A DNA stretch of 64,000 nucleotides from Prochilodus magdalenae (GCA_024036415.1 JAMWET010000761.1:434001-498000); one strand, 5' to 3'. Shown: positions 39,501 through 48,084, numbered from the stretch's first letter. The notes: generated from the letters alone by a model not told the origin. Numbers and translations are program-made.

Positions 39501-42500
39501 CACTGAGGTGCAGACCACACCAAGCTTGAGCTCAGCAGCAGTCAGTGTGGAGGCCAAACAACAGCCAGGCTGTTAAGACATGAGTAGAGAGATCTTCTGT
39601 CATCTATGATGGAGCAAGTGGAATGACAGGAGCAGGCAAAGCCCCACACCGAGTCAGCCAATCCAACGTGCTCATCAACTGTGCTTAACCCATACCGAAT
39701 GAAGGAGTATGGTTTCCCAGTGAGGCCACAAATTACTGTAGAGAACAAGCCTTGACCTTTGCCTCAGCGAGTGCCCGAATATGATATTCTTCTACTTTCT
39801 GCCTTCAATGTAGGAAAAAAAAAATCCCCAACATAGACACATGTTTTCCGACTCCCTCAGCAACTCCTCTACATAAGACACATAATAGGCATTATGCAGG
39901 GATTTGCAAATGAAGGTAAAGCTGGTTATGCAAAAGTAATGTGCTCGATTTCCATTAATAGCACCACTCATTATGGCTGGGAATACAGATCCCCATGTGT
40001 GAAATCGTTATACTATGTTCCACTAATGGCAACAGAGCTTTAATCACGGCAGCTGGGGACATGCAGCGATTTAAGGCAAGAAAAAGCAGCAGCAGTCTTT
40101 CAGAATGTGCTTTTGGAAGCAAGTTATTATCGGGAACGGCCGGATCTCTCACCTGTGTGATACAGGGGAGCGATGAAACATGGAGGTGGTCAACACCAGA
40201 AATGCCTCAGACAGTGATTCACTCTCAGGACGCAATCTTACTTGGTGACAGATTGAGCTCCATCTCCTTACTCATTAAAAAACGCCCACTTACACCCACA
40301 GCCTGACACAGTGAAGGGGGGGTAAGCAGTCTCTAACCTGGCCGCATCTTCCCAACAGTATTATGTTGAACAAGTTCATTATTAGGGGTGTGAATCCCAC
40401 CTCACGATGATCAGGTTAAGTTAAGGAGTCTGTCCTTAGGTACATTTAATTACACTGTAAAAAGTGTTTAGCTGGTCCAACCTAAATTACTTAGATTACT
40501 TCATTTTCTCATAAAGAAATTGATGAGGTTTAACTGACCTATGAAACCTTGAAATGAACGATCAAAGTAACTGAGTTGAAAAAAAAACTTTCAATTGCAT
40601 GTAACAATTTTTTTTTCACACTGCACTTTTTACAGAGTAGTTTAGTCAGATCTACCATATGTTTAAAAACGTACTGAATGAATTCCAGAGCTAAAACATC
40701 AGTTCAGATCACAAATGCAGATTAAATTTTTTTTTTATTTAAAAAAAACAAAAACAACACACCAAATTCTGCTAGTGCTTTTCAAAGTATGTTGGCACTA
40801 GACTAACACTGGCGGGCATTAACATTTTTGGGTGTTCTAGATTTGACAATGATATTTAAAGCCCACATTTATTTGACATTAGTAACAGACATTAATGTAT
40901 ACTATACCATATACAGTATATTCTGAACAGATAATTCACTGTGGGGTGATTCTATATTAATGATGACTCTATTAAATATGAATGTGTCCCCAAAAATCAT
41001 GAGGCTTTCTTTGAAGCCCTGGAGGTTTTCCACTGTAGTTATACATAAAGTGTTAAAAATTAACAGCAGTTTTCATTTTTTTCCCCTCCTGGTGTCAGCA
41101 TTTGAAAACATGCTCACTTATAATAATCACTTATGGTTGGTTATAACATTCTAATGCATTCATGAATTTTTATTGTATCTATTATATTTATTTAACCATA
41201 TAAGGACATGCCAGAGGGAGAAACTCTCTACCACAGAAACTACTTTTCTCAGCTGCCTGAAATGCCTCTGTGGAATTCTAGCCCCTTTCACTGCTACATA
41301 CAAGGTGACATCATCTAGCAACATCAACCTTAGTGCCCGCCTACAGACTACTGTGCCAATCACACAGAGAGCTAAAAAAAATCAAACCTTCCCACTTTAC
41401 AACATCCTGTTCCAGTTAAGCTTGTAAAGGTGAATGTGAACTTTTTCTTTCTGACAAGAAACTCTTTTTTCTGTTTTCAGTTAAAACAACCGAGTTACTG
41501 CAAAAATAAAGTTGCCACATGAAGTTATAATTTTGGAGACGATTGTTTTTGTAGGAAAATCTCCAGCTAATTTATTGCAGCACAGTGTGCAGGCTTAATT
41601 TTACACTTTTTATACACTGTCAGAATTTCATCTTTATATTATATGGTTGAAGACCATGGAGCGACTGCTGCTGAACCACCTCAGACCTCAGGTCCACCAT
41701 GCTGAGGACCCACTGCAGTTTGCGTACCGGGAGAAGGTGGGAGTGGAAGATGCCATCCTCTATCTTCTACACAGAACTCACTCTCATCTGGACAAGGGGG
41801 GTGGTGCTGTGAGGGTCATGTTCTTTGACTTCTCTAGTGCCTTCAACACCATTCAACCCCTACTACTGAGAGACAAGCTGATGAAGATGGAGGTGGACAT
41901 GCACCTGGTCACCTGGATCACTGACTACCTCACTGGGAGACCACAACATGTCAGGATCAGGGACTGCTCCTCTGATAACGGTGATCAGCACACAGGAGCA
42001 CCACAGTGGGACTGTTCTCTCTCCAGTCCTGTTTCACCCTGTACACATCGGACTTCAAATACAACTCGGAGTTATGCCACATGCAGAAGTTCTCCTCTGC
42101 TACACTGCAATCGTTGGGGTGTGTGCGTAATGGCCAGGAGAGGGAGTACAGAAGCCTGGTTGAGGACTTTGTGGAGTGGTGCACTACCAACCATCTGAAG
42201 CTGAACATCACCAAAACCAAGGAGATGTGTATAGACTTCAGGAGGTCCAGGCCCTCTCAGCAGCCAATCTCCATCAAGGGGGTTTTGAATGTTTAGGTAC
42301 TTTCAGGTCCTAACAGATACCTTGGTGTGCACCTGGACGAGAAGGCTGGACTGGTCAGTAAACACTGACAAAACAGTCCAAGGAAAGCACAGAGCAGACT
42401 GTACTCAATGAGGCTGGGGTCCTTCAGGATCTGCCAGAAACTCCTCCTGATGTTTCTACCTCTGTGGTAGCCAGCGTCCTCTTTTATGCTGTGGGTGTGT

Positions 42501-43251
42501 TGGGGGGGCAGTTCAGCAAGAAGGATGCTGGACGACTCGACAGGCTGGTGAGGAAAGCTGGTTCTGTGCTGGGACTAGAGCTGGAGTCCTTAACACCACT
42601 GGCAGAGAGGAGAGCCCTCAGACAAGCTGCTGAACTCATGGACAATGTTCACCATCCTCTGCACATACCCGACGATCATTCAGGCAGAGGAGCTTCATTT
42701 CAGGTGGCAGACTGCTGTCCAGTCCTGCTCCACAGACAGAGCTCAGAAGTCTTTTGTCCCTCAGGCCATAAGACTGTTCAACTCCTGCCCCGTACAGCAG
42801 ATGAAAAAGTCTGTGACACTCTTTCATTCCGGTCCCTTCCAATGGACACGCCCACCCCATCTCTACGCACACACTGTCCCTCCTAAATGCCCTCCTCCTA
42901 AATGTGCCCTACATCTATTTATATTGTATCTATTCTACTCCATTTCTGTAACTGTTTACCCACTTTTTTGCACTGATAATTATTTATATTACTGCGTATT
43001 TGCACTGTCTGTATGGCTGAAAACAGCCATCTTTCTTAATTTGCTTAGCAAACGGTATACCATTACCATCCATCTATACTTTACAATTTACAACAGACAA
43101 CTAAGGACTCTTTTTTAGGATATATCTTCATTACTTTATATAGTATTGTCTCTATTTGTACAAATCTATCTTGCTTCTGTTGTTACTTCTGTATAGTTTG
43201 TTTGTATACCTGCTACTGGATGCCTTGAATTTCCCTCTGGGATCAATAAAG

Positions 43252-43290
<39 letters not shown>

Positions 43291-46200
43291 AAGGCGAGGA
43301 GGAGAGAAATGATGGAGAGGAGAACTTTCTGGCCCACGATTGATGGACTGTAGCTGGCAAGTCTCATTTGGTGGTAGTCCGAGAGCGTGAGGCAGAGCCG
43401 CAGGCTGAAATGAGTGGACAGATAGTGTTGATTAAATGATGGGGTGACATCCTGCCTGGCAGCAGGCTGAGGCCAAGCATGCAGAGATGACAGCAAGGGG
43501 TAATTAAAGCACTGCAAGGCTCTGCAGCCGAGGGGTCACTTCAGCTCTTCCCATGGCCTCAGTGATGTTTAAAGGAACAGATAAGAGCAGTCAGTTCCAT
43601 AAAGCTGGACAGAAAGATACTCTGTGCTATCAGCTATCTTAAGTCCACAGAGAAGATCAACTTCAACAACCATGTTTTCTTTCTAACATTTGTTACATGT
43701 GAGACCTACACAGCCCAGTAAACACCTTGTCTCTTTTTGAAAACTGATACATTTCAATTAAGTAAAATAAAAAAGGGGGAAGAAACAAGGGGGAACAAAA
43801 AACAACTATCGATTACATTTTTCAACAAGTGTTTCATAGACACGTTTCTGCATGACAAGTTTAAACTGCATTCAAAATCTTTGACCCCAGGCTGTTGTGT
43901 GAAACCAATAGCTTCCAAATAGCAAAATCCTGGTTGCAAGAGGTGTGGTACATGCGCACCAGATAAGGACCACACATCAGCCAAAAGCAGGCAACTCTGC
44001 CGTATCTCTGCCAGAAGTGGACCAAATCCGTTATGGGACAAGCGGACCAAATGCATGTTGTAAATATGTGGGCTACCCTTGGCTCACAGCTGATTACCAG
44101 TGCCAACAGTGGGCCAGTGCCATATCCAGTGTGGCCCACATCTGTATGGTATCTAGGCTATAACCCTAATAATAGCTATGGCTGCTTCACAACAAATGAA
44201 TTCTGTATTTAAGCAACACTAAAGTCCCTGTGCTGTATAGGGCTCAGAATATGGTTCAGCTGTACATGGTTCAGAATATTCGGGGCACTCTGATATTCAT
44301 TCATAGGGGAAGTTTTTGTTTACCATTTTTTCCCTTCAATAAAAGCATTAAAATACACCATGTCAACACATTTCTTGCTCTGTAACTTTCGTTCTTTTTC
44401 ATAGCTCTGTTAAAACGTGGAAATATGCACCATCTCAGCTCGGCCATGCTCAGTCACAAAGTCACGCTATAGTTATGGTCGGGTGCTATACATATACCTA
44501 TACCTATACATCTTTTCACAGTCGCTTCTATGTTCCTTCAGGCACCACTGTGGATTACAGAGGGTTCAGTTCTTTCAACTCCAATCCACTTGTTGACATG
44601 TCCATGTCCAAGCCTCTTCTGAGTCACTGTCTGTTCCCACAATCCCTTTACATGCAGTGGACATTTCCAGTAACAGCGCTATCTCCCACCATCCACCCCA
44701 ACACCCACTTTGGAATTTTTTAAGGCTAACTGCTATGCTGCAATAAGTTCATTATTTTATGCCCACGGTTAATTAAAAGTTAACTGTGATTCTCCTATGG
44801 TGGCTTGGCCACCACTGCATTCTCTATACTAAGCATGTTTCTTGATCTTTATAGTGATGACTATTAATAATAAACTTTAATTAGAAGTTAAAAATAAAAA
44901 AACAGTGTATCATATATTATGTTGTCACCTGTTTATAAAAGTAGGTAATTTGAGGCAGGGTCTAAGAAACCCCTTTACCCACCTATCTTGGCTTATTGTT
45001 TTATTAAAAGCCTAAAGTTTTGAGCACTGATGTGTACAGACATCAGAGGAGTAACAAATCAGCATTCTTTGTCAGTTGTTCCTTTAGTTCATCGACATAA
45101 AATCTGAACAATTTGAATAAAATTACTGCTTCCCCACAAGGAAACATTCTAACTTATTTAAACAGCTAAATTCCTCCAACCATTTAACAGGAAGTGTTAT
45201 TGTTCCCAAACTGAATCACCCAAGTTATTAAAACACAATTTGACAAGTCAAACATCAAAGAATTCCCCAGCCTACAGGTTTGCTAAACTTCATTTAAAAG
45301 AGTTCCGCAAGTGTGGCAGTCATCTGTTTTAATGATGCGCATCCCAGGCCTATAAAAGACACAAGTGAACACACGGGGCAATTCAAATCCATTCAGAAAA
45401 GAAAAGGCACTCAGACGCAGTGTAGGATGTCAAGTCACATCAGGTTTCGGACTGTCTTTCCGAACAGCGCCTCTTCTTCAAGAGACCTGACAGGGAACAA
45501 ATACTGCAGGCCCATTACTGTCTGGCAATCATCATGTCCCATACCTGTTACAAAAGCTTCCATTTGGCTTTCACCAAGCAGCCTTGTTCAATGTGGGCAT
45601 TATCCTAATGATGCTGCTGCTTTCACAAAGCAGTCATTGTGATTACTATCCACAGCACAGGCCTGGCTTGATGGCAGCCTGTCAATCGATGCAAAGCGAG
45701 GGGAACAGACTGAATATGCTGCATGCCGTGCTGGACTATTTCAGCTGATGATTATCTGTACTGCTTGGGATAAGCAAGGTTTCCGCATAGGGTAAGGTGC
45801 CCCCCCCCAAGCCCCTCCACACCCGCTCATGTCAGGTTTGGGTTGAGTATCCGACATTCCGCCAGGGTTTTAAACAATCCCTGGTGGACCCTGCTAGGTC
45901 TATATTGCTTATGAAGGTTTCTCCTCCCTCACTTCCCAGTGAAGAGCGTCAGAGATTATTAACTAAGGATTAAACAAACTCTTTGCAGACAAATAGCACA
46001 CAGGCAAAATCATGCCAGGAGGTGCATTGTTGCCCCAGTCTCTCTTGACCCGTAAACTGCTTTCCTTAGAAAAACTCATCAAAGCAGACGAGGCGCCACA
46101 TCAGGCGAAGAAACGGAAAGGTGAGATAAAGTAGGGCACAGTGAGAAATCCCAGTACCACTAAAGGCCCTATTGGAGAAAATGGTGCCTGGAGTTCTTAG

Positions 46201-48084
46201 GTGTCAAAACAGGCTGGTAAGCAACATTTGGGATGCAGACCACATAAGTGTCACTGCCAATCAACACTTCGCAATCAGAAAGGGTTTCTTCACTGGACAC
46301 TGCTAATTCATTTTATACAGTCTAGTATACAACACATATCTCAGTCAGGCCAGCTGCTCATACCATTTCCTGGCCTGACAGATTAGCTAGACTACTTCTG
46401 ATAGCAGGAAATCGTCTAACCATGCAATTTAATACATATGAGGGCATCTATACCAGAGCCAACGAATATGCAGAGGATGCCCAGCTAGACACGCACTTCT
46501 ACCACCACCCCAAAAAATATCTGTCATGTCACTTCCGTTTAATCAGCGGGAGAAGCTGTGATCCTCTGCGCCTCCTATTCCATGACAAATCTGCTTACTA
46601 AGTGGCATCCCATTTTCATTTTTAAAGGCTGCACTGATTCAGCACAACCTGGCCCGGTCCCCCTGTCCCCTAACCAACAACCTTCATTTCTTTCTGATTA
46701 ATGAGCCGAACAACTCACTCAGGACAGGGGTCTGGCTGTGCCTCCATTAAAGCGACCTACAGATAATTCCGAGCCACCATTAGAGGATGAGCCCTTCTGC
46801 AGGAGCGTAATGGAAAAAGCGAATGTGCGCATACCTCTCAGTCCTCTACGCTGGACTAGGAGAGAGTATGGCAGAAGGCTTTGCTGCTCTGCCTCAGCCT
46901 CCCATCAGAAAAGGGGCACGTGGGTGCCACAGCAGTCGCATGGCATCCCCACTGTGCTCAAATGGGAAGTGGGGGTGGGTCTCACAATCCAGATTAAGAG
47001 ATTTTAAAAATTGCTTTGACAAGCAGGAGAGCTGCAGGCAAATGCAGGCGCACTCCCAAGCACAGAAGAGTTTCTGTTAATCTCTCCTCCCGCCCAACCA
47101 CGTTACAAGTTCCCTGTGGCTCCACGGAGCACCTTTGTTTGCAATGGCAGCCGCAAAACAGGATGTGAGAGGAGGAGGCTTTCAGAGAATATCTGACTGA
47201 CGTGGCAATACAGTTATTACAGGAGCCTGTGTCACATATAACTGTCTTATTGTTGGTGGGCGGGGGTAATTCACTAAGAGCGGTTGTGGGGGGGTTAAAG
47301 GTCATTCACTTCAAAACATAAAAATGTGCTGTTAATTAATTGGCTTCTTTTCTCAAAGTGGACTCAGTGTAAAGAATTGTCTTGGATTCCCCACTGATCT
47401 TGTACAATCCAGCGTTAATGTACATGGTGGCCACGCCCACTGGACTACACGTAAAATGTAAAAGGAAACGCCACAAGGCCGTGGTTAGAAATCACTGTTG
47501 CATTATCATAAGACCACAAACTTGGGGGTGGGGGGAGGGTGACTACCTGTGTGACTGGTTTACCTCTCGATGGAAAACTAAAAACAATCCCATTAACTCG
47601 CCTCTACTAGGCTACAACACACCGGGCTTGAGAAAAACTGCAACCAAACTGGAAACGAAACATTTAATTGGCGATGCAACACTGCAGCACATAATTCCTT
47701 AATCTTCCATCGTCTTCCCAAATCTCAAAAGCAGTGTTCCGAACAATATTCCCAACAACCACAACACACGTGCATTCGTGAAAGCCATCAAGTTAGTCAC
47801 GCGAGCCTGCGCCGAAGATTGAATGGTCAGAGGGCTGAAGTTCAGTCCTCGGATCTCCTGCTCTCTCTCTATGCCTGTCAACTTTCAGCTGCTGCTGTCT
47901 GCAGACTGTAACCTTCCTCAGGGTTCCCTCGGCACGAGCGAACTAGAAAGCGAATCGATAGGTCAGCTCAATCTCATGGACCAAAAAAGAGCGCGACGGA
48001 TCGTTAAAAACGACTCACCAACAGTAAGAAGATGTGCATTTCGCTCCTTCTCTTGCGTCTCCCGTAGAGGTTCCAAGAAGCCAT
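1647..48084 (-). CDS. pdia5: Protein disulfide-isomerase A5, 5' eleven exons (partial gene)
   Basis: ER-lumen thiol-disulfide oxidoreductase of the PDI family. Eleven exons read on the minus strand join without a frame break: 48019-48084, 36049-36175, 31996-32083, 22907-22990, 22723-22768, 19574-19666, 18512-18572, 16393-16460, 12363-12454, 7584-7655 and 1647-1783. The 311 residues comprise a signal peptide (about 1-31), an N-terminal thioredoxin-like domain without a CxxC (about 32-150), a first catalytic thioredoxin domain with W189-C190-G-V-C193, and the start of the second catalytic domain. Stretches such as [20 protein letters not shown] and AVKGQGTI match my memory of vertebrate PDIA5 closely. 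The remaining domains and the ER-retention tail must lie left of base 1. Every junction has GT-AG borders and compatible phase. The ATG has a good Kozak context (A at -3, G at +4). The identification is strong; exon 1 and the exon 2 acceptor are the least certain parts. Confidence 0.95.
1903..2136. repeat. Higher-order (CA)/(CG) purine-pyrimidine alternating repeat
   Basis: Nearly uninterrupted alternating purine-pyrimidine. Its left part repeats a unit of about 24 bp (CA)n-CGCGAGCGCG several times (about 1945-2045). Its right part repeats ATATACACAC (2057-2130). Such sequence readily adopts Z-DNA. On the gene strand it lies 120-350 bp upstream of the exon 11 acceptor. Confidence 0.95.
2998..3761 (-). 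mobile_element. Tc1/mariner-like element, family A copy 2
   Basis: It is flanked by TA on both sides, starts CACTCA and ends TGAGTG, with imperfect inverted ends sharing AATAGTTGCA and CCAG. The minus strand carries a degenerate transposase fragment. At 764 bp it is shorter than an autonomous Tc1 (about 1.3-1.6 kb), so it is internally deleted and immobile. Confidence 0.85.
3085..3425 (-). pseudogene. Degenerate Tc1/mariner transposase fragment
   Basis: In one minus-strand frame the reading includes [20 protein letters not shown] (the family's W..VLFSDESRFCL block, with the first catalytic Asp) and, after an apparent deletion, [20 protein letters not shown], the family's usual C-terminal block. 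A stop codon precedes the first block, and the DN-PH catalytic segment is missing. Confidence 0.7.
4103..4148. repeat. (CT)n microsatellite with short CA tail
   Basis: Uninterrupted CT run at about 4103-4128 followed by GACACACATGCACACACAC. No gene is involved; it lies in intron 10. Confidence 0.9.
5439..6284. mobile_element. Non-autonomous TIR DNA transposon, possibly hAT-like
   Basis: The left end CAGGGCTCTAGACTA and right end CTCTAGAGCCCTG are inverted repeats, and both flanks read CTTAC outside the element. Just inside, both ends are rich in GGTGCACC/GGTCGCACC motifs. The minus frame at 5883-6182 (99 codons) has no motif I can name. Superfamily assignment is tentative because the repeated flank is 5 bp rather than the 8 bp expected of hAT. 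Confidence 0.65.
7584..7655 (-). CDS. pdia5: pdia5 exon 10: end of first catalytic domain
   Basis: Encodes [20 protein letters not shown], then WLK, matching the C-terminal helix of a PDI thioredoxin domain (YG.TA.DI..WLK). Acceptor gccag before 7655, donor gtgagt after 7584. The exon starts and ends in phase 2. Confidence 0.94.
7656..12362. other. pdia5 intron 9
   Basis: A 4.7-kb intron. It contains a degenerate minisatellite (9648-10222), a 17-bp A run near 9206-9222 and two stretches (about 9235-9560 and 11230-11420) that look like ordinary single-copy, TAAT-rich DNA and may be regulatory. No exon is seen. Confidence 0.85.
9648..10222. repeat. Degenerate minisatellite (GCCAGAGCTATAAGCCAGAG-type units)
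   Basis: About 15 diverged copies of a unit of roughly 38-40 bp made of sub-units AGCCAGAGCTATA, AGCCAGAGTTAGA and AGCTAGAACCACA. Every unit contains stops (GTTAGA in one frame, TATAAG in another), so it is not coding. It ends near 10222. Confidence 0.9.
12363..12454 (-). CDS. pdia5: pdia5 exon 9: first catalytic domain, core
   Basis: Encodes [20 protein letters not shown], then [15 protein letters not shown] includes the cis-proline (YPT) that faces the CxxC in thioredoxin folds. Acceptor cacag before 12454, donor gtaagt after 12363, ending in phase 2. Confidence 0.95.
13398..13440. repeat. (ATA)n microsatellite
   Basis: AATAATAATAATA runs interrupted once by TTTAACAACAG. Confidence 0.9.
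14740..14828. repeat. (TG)n microsatellite
   Basis: About 36 TG units with a GCGCG and a GCATG interruption. Reading frames of Cys-Val or His-Thr across it are artefacts. Confidence 0.95.
15389..16066 (-). mobile_element. Tc1/mariner-like element, family A copy 3
   Basis: It begins CACTCACTG after TA and shares GTTGCACCCAGAAGGAAGTG and AGGAACAATAAATGATGATG with the other copies. The right end is decayed (GGGTGCAACTCATTTTTTGA). The minus strand has a degenerate block [16 protein letters not shown] matching the W..VLFSDESRFCL motif of Tc1 transposases. Inactive. Confidence 0.8.
16393..16460 (-). CDS. pdia5: pdia5 exon 8: first catalytic CGVC motif
   Basis: Completes W189 and encodes [20 protein letters not shown] then KY. 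C190 and C193 are the redox pair. In human PDIA5 this site is CSMC as I remember it, so the two middle residues differ while both cysteines are kept. Acceptor ctag before 16460, donor gtaagt after 16393. Confidence 0.95.
16461..18511. other. pdia5 intron 7
   Basis: A 2.05-kb intron. Besides the small TIR element at 17613-17799 I see no feature of note. The segment 18100-18210 faintly resembles a worn SINE head. Confidence 0.85.
17613..17799. mobile_element. Small TIR element (MITE)
   Basis: Left end CAGTGGTCTCTACCTCTCC then TCCTGGAGAGC; the reverse complement of the right end reads CCGTGGTCACCCACCCTCC then TCCTGGAGAAC. The 187-bp length and about 30-bp imperfect inverted ends fit a non-autonomous DNA transposon. 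I recall similar sequences as abundant in fish genomes. Confidence 0.65.
18512..18572 (-). CDS. pdia5: pdia5 exon 7: beta strand before the first active site
   Basis: Encodes [20 protein letters not shown] plus the T of the active-site Trp codon. The hydrophobic strand ILLMLYAP leads directly into WCxxC. The donor gtgagt splits the Trp codon after its first base (phase 1), exactly as at the end of exon 11. Confidence 0.95.
18573..19573. other. pdia5 intron 6
   Basis: One-kilobase intron. A G-rich run lies at 18896-18921. I see no repeat family or exon. Confidence 0.85.
19574..19666 (-). CDS. pdia5: pdia5 exon 6: linker into first catalytic domain
   Basis: Thirty-one codons: [20 protein letters not shown], then [11 protein letters not shown]. 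The LKDPxGxPLWEExP motif is typical of PDIA5. Acceptor tcag before 19666, donor gtgagt after 19574, phase 0 at both ends. Confidence 0.95.
20157..20210. repeat. Perfect 12-bp inverted repeat
   Basis: TGAGCCGAGCCG at 20157-20168 and its exact reverse complement CGGCTCGGCTCA at 20199-20210, separated by 30 bp. It could form a GC-rich stem-loop in the pre-mRNA or a cruciform. Function unknown. Confidence 0.8.
21200..22217 (-). mobile_element. Tc1/mariner-like element, family A copy 4
   Basis: It starts CACTCATCAGCAAAAGAATA then GTTGCACCCAGAAGG and ends TTCTGGGTGCTACT...CGAGTG. At 1018 bp it is the longest copy, but the minus-strand transposase frame is broken; only short stretches related to the other copies are readable. 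Confidence 0.8.
22723..22768 (-). CDS. pdia5: pdia5 exon 5: end of N-terminal domain
   Basis: A 46-nt exon encoding [15 protein letters not shown], matching the DGAFHTEYNRAVTFK segment of mammalian PDIA5 as I recall it. The acceptor is ttacag and the donor gtaatc. It finishes in phase 0. It is too short to be seen as an open reading frame on its own. Confidence 0.92.
22769..22906. other. pdia5 intron 4
   Basis: The shortest intron seen (138 bp), GT-AG, with no repeat inside. Confidence 0.9.
22907..22990 (-). CDS. pdia5: pdia5 exon 4: N-terminal domain
   Basis: Encodes [19 protein letters not shown] followed by [10 protein letters not shown], equivalent to the RKLCKKMKVD segment of mammalian PDIA5 as I recall it. 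It has a clean acceptor (ctccag) and a gtaagt donor. The exon starts and ends in phase 2. It is separated from exon 5 by the shortest intron here, 138 bp. Confidence 0.94.
23160..23330. repeat. Worn dispersed repeat
   Basis: TTCATTCATTAATCTTCTAA, GCTTATCC, and then CACCCTGGACAGACCAATCA. I recall this string order (TCATTCATTCATC ... GCTTATCC ... CACCCTGGACAGG) as a very common fish repeat. The class cannot be fixed here. Confidence 0.4.
23700..24330 (+). mobile_element. LINE 3' fragment (reverse-transcriptase tail region)
   Basis: The plus strand encodes [20 protein letters not shown], then [20 protein letters not shown] then [10 protein letters not shown], the block that follows the reverse-transcriptase domain in L2/CR1/Rex-type fish LINEs. 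The frame then breaks. It lacks the catalytic domain and is a 5'-truncated dead copy. Confidence 0.75.
24429..24541. repeat. (CATA)n microsatellite
   Basis: About 25 ATAC units preceded by a short CA run. It ends exactly where the TIR element at 24542 begins. Confidence 0.95.
24542..25074 (+). mobile_element. Internally deleted Tc1-like element (TIR caggggttggacaatgaaac)
   Basis: The right end is the reverse complement of the left: AGGGGTTGGACAATGAAACT continuing GAAACACCTG. The 533-bp element joins the start of a transposase frame (24727 onward) directly to its worn end (PLTTVQDAV near 24935). It is non-autonomous. It sits between two TA-containing microsatellites. Confidence 0.85.
24727..24880 (+). 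pseudogene. Transposase N-terminus (paired-type HTH) in deleted Tc1-like element
   Basis: Open frame from [23 protein letters not shown], then [20 protein letters not shown]. This is the first helix-turn-helix of Tc1-type transposases (the SVTKTA...VSRATVSRV core). The catalytic DDE domain is absent. Confidence 0.75.
25075..25202. repeat. CA/TA microsatellite
   Basis: Alternating TATATA, CACACA and CATACA runs, following the right end of the TIR element. Confidence 0.9.
30475..30686 (-). mobile_element. tRNA-derived SINE, full length
   Basis: Read on the minus strand, a tRNA-like head begins GTGTAGCTCGGTGGATAACA (A-box-like) and has a B box GGGGTTCGAATCCC. The body contains CCTGGGCAAGACTCC. 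The tail is GTAAGTCACTCTGGATAAGA, then GCATCAGCTAAATG, which I recall as the widespread tail of fish V-SINE/HE1-type elements. Transcribed by Pol III when active. Confidence 0.75.
31310..31402. repeat. (CA)n microsatellite with GATA-CACACA units
   Basis: CA runs broken by four regularly spaced CAGATACA units, then about 15 pure CA units. Confidence 0.95.
31996..32083 (-). CDS. pdia5: pdia5 exon 3: N-terminal thioredoxin-like domain
   Basis: Encodes [18 protein letters not shown], then [12 protein letters not shown], matching the PDIA5 region around [11 protein letters not shown]. The donor is gtaag at 31995-31991 (phase 2). The acceptor (tag before 32083) has a poor pyrimidine tract, so the first few residues are slightly less sure than the rest. 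Confidence 0.9.
32610..33170. repeat. Minisatellite of ACTGTAAACC/GAGTTTGTAA units
   Basis: About 17 half-units of roughly 33 bp (ACTGTAAACCGTACCCGCGA, then GTTTGTAA; or ...CCATACCTGCAGGTTTATAA) arranged in alternating pairs of about 65 bp. GTTTATAAACC palindromes recur throughout. It lies 530 bp upstream of exon 3 on the gene strand. Confidence 0.9.
35836..35896. repeat. (ATC)n-(ATT)n microsatellite
   Basis: ATC units followed by about 13 ATT units. Confidence 0.9.
36049..36175 (-). CDS. pdia5: pdia5 exon 2: rest of signal peptide and start of N-terminal domain
   Basis: Begins after ag at 36177-36176 and ends at a gtgagt donor (36048). It encodes VVFVSTLQA, then [16 protein letters not shown] and onward through [10 protein letters not shown]. 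With this acceptor the hydrophobic core runs IFLLLVVFV and a signal-peptidase site after an Ala such as A31 is plausible. A second acceptor 24 nt downstream (exon start 36151) is also in frame but removes VVFVSTLQ and leaves an inadequate hydrophobic core. The last base begins a codon finished in exon 3 (phase 1). Confidence 0.88.
36178..36560. repeat. (GA/CT)n microsatellite serving as exon 2 polypyrimidine tract
   Basis: About 380 bp of nearly pure GA on the plus strand with interspersed CAGT, AACG and AAAG variants. On the gene strand it is CT and ends in cacttttttag directly at the upstream exon 2 acceptor of pdia5, so it forms that acceptor's pyrimidine tract. Long Ser/Leu or Arg/Glu open frames across it are artefacts of the repeat. 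Confidence 0.95.
40452..40638. mobile_element. MITE with ACACTGTAAAAAGTG termini
   Basis: Left end ACACTGTAAAAAGTG; right end CACTTTTTACAGAGT is its inverted copy with one mismatch. The 187-bp length and AT-rich interior fit a non-autonomous DNA transposon. Similar termini are, as I recall, frequent in fish. Confidence 0.75.
41644..42890 (+). pseudogene. Broken LINE reverse transcriptase
   Basis: Frame 1 reads [20 protein letters not shown], later [20 protein letters not shown] (RT motif A with its catalytic Asp). Near 42000 the frame shifts, continuing as [13 protein letters not shown] where active relatives have FSDDTAIVG, so the catalytic Asp pair is lost. A further shift leads to [20 protein letters not shown] at 42464-42670, the post-RT block. 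Confidence 0.8.
43250..43290. repeat. (ATCT)n LINE tail microsatellite
   Basis: About ten ATCT units directly joined to the LINE 3' end. Confidence 0.95.
43930..44160. repeat. Worn dispersed repeat with GTGGNCCAAAT/TGGGCCAG units
   Basis: Recurring short strings (AGTGGACCAAATCCG, AGCGGACCAAATGC, AGTGGGCCAGTGCC, GTGTGGCCCACATC) suggest the end of a DNA transposon made of degenerate sub-repeats. The class is unknown. Confidence 0.4.
48019..48084 (-). CDS. pdia5: pdia5 exon 1: start codon and signal-peptide n-region
   Basis: Twenty-two codons from ATG at 48084-48082 to a gtgagt donor at 48018. The peptide has a basic n-region (GRRKRR at residues 8-13) and the beginning of a hydrophobic core (IFLLL, residues 18-22). 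A second in-frame Met at residue 16 (MHIFLLL) would give a shorter, more typical signal-peptide start. The first ATG is chosen because it has A at -3 and G at +4. The phase is 0 at the donor, matching exon 2. Confidence 0.8.

Larger units (their letters stand above)
41640..43290 (+). mobile_element. LINE (L2/CR1/Rex-like) 3' portion with ATCT tail
   Basis: The reverse-transcriptase region begins near 41644 and is followed by the usual post-RT block and a 3' end CCTCTGGGATCAATAAAGTA that runs into ATCT repeats, typical of these LINEs. The upstream parts (endonuclease, ORF1) are missing, so it is a 5'-truncated insertion. It is on the strand opposite to pdia5. Confidence 0.85.
36176..48018. other. 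pdia5 intron 1
   Basis: An 11.8-kb intron with the GA tract at its 3' end, a MITE (40452-40638), a LINE copy (41640-43290) and a worn repeat (43930-44160). Stretches at 39890-40160 and 45640-45790 look like single-copy non-coding DNA. No exon is seen. The 47.7-48.0 kb part next to exon 1 is richer in CpG. Confidence 0.85.

Noticed and set aside
43156..43353. Frame ending in Leu-Ser-Ile-Tyr repeats
   Set aside because: Runs through the LINE 3' end and its ATCT tail; not a gene.
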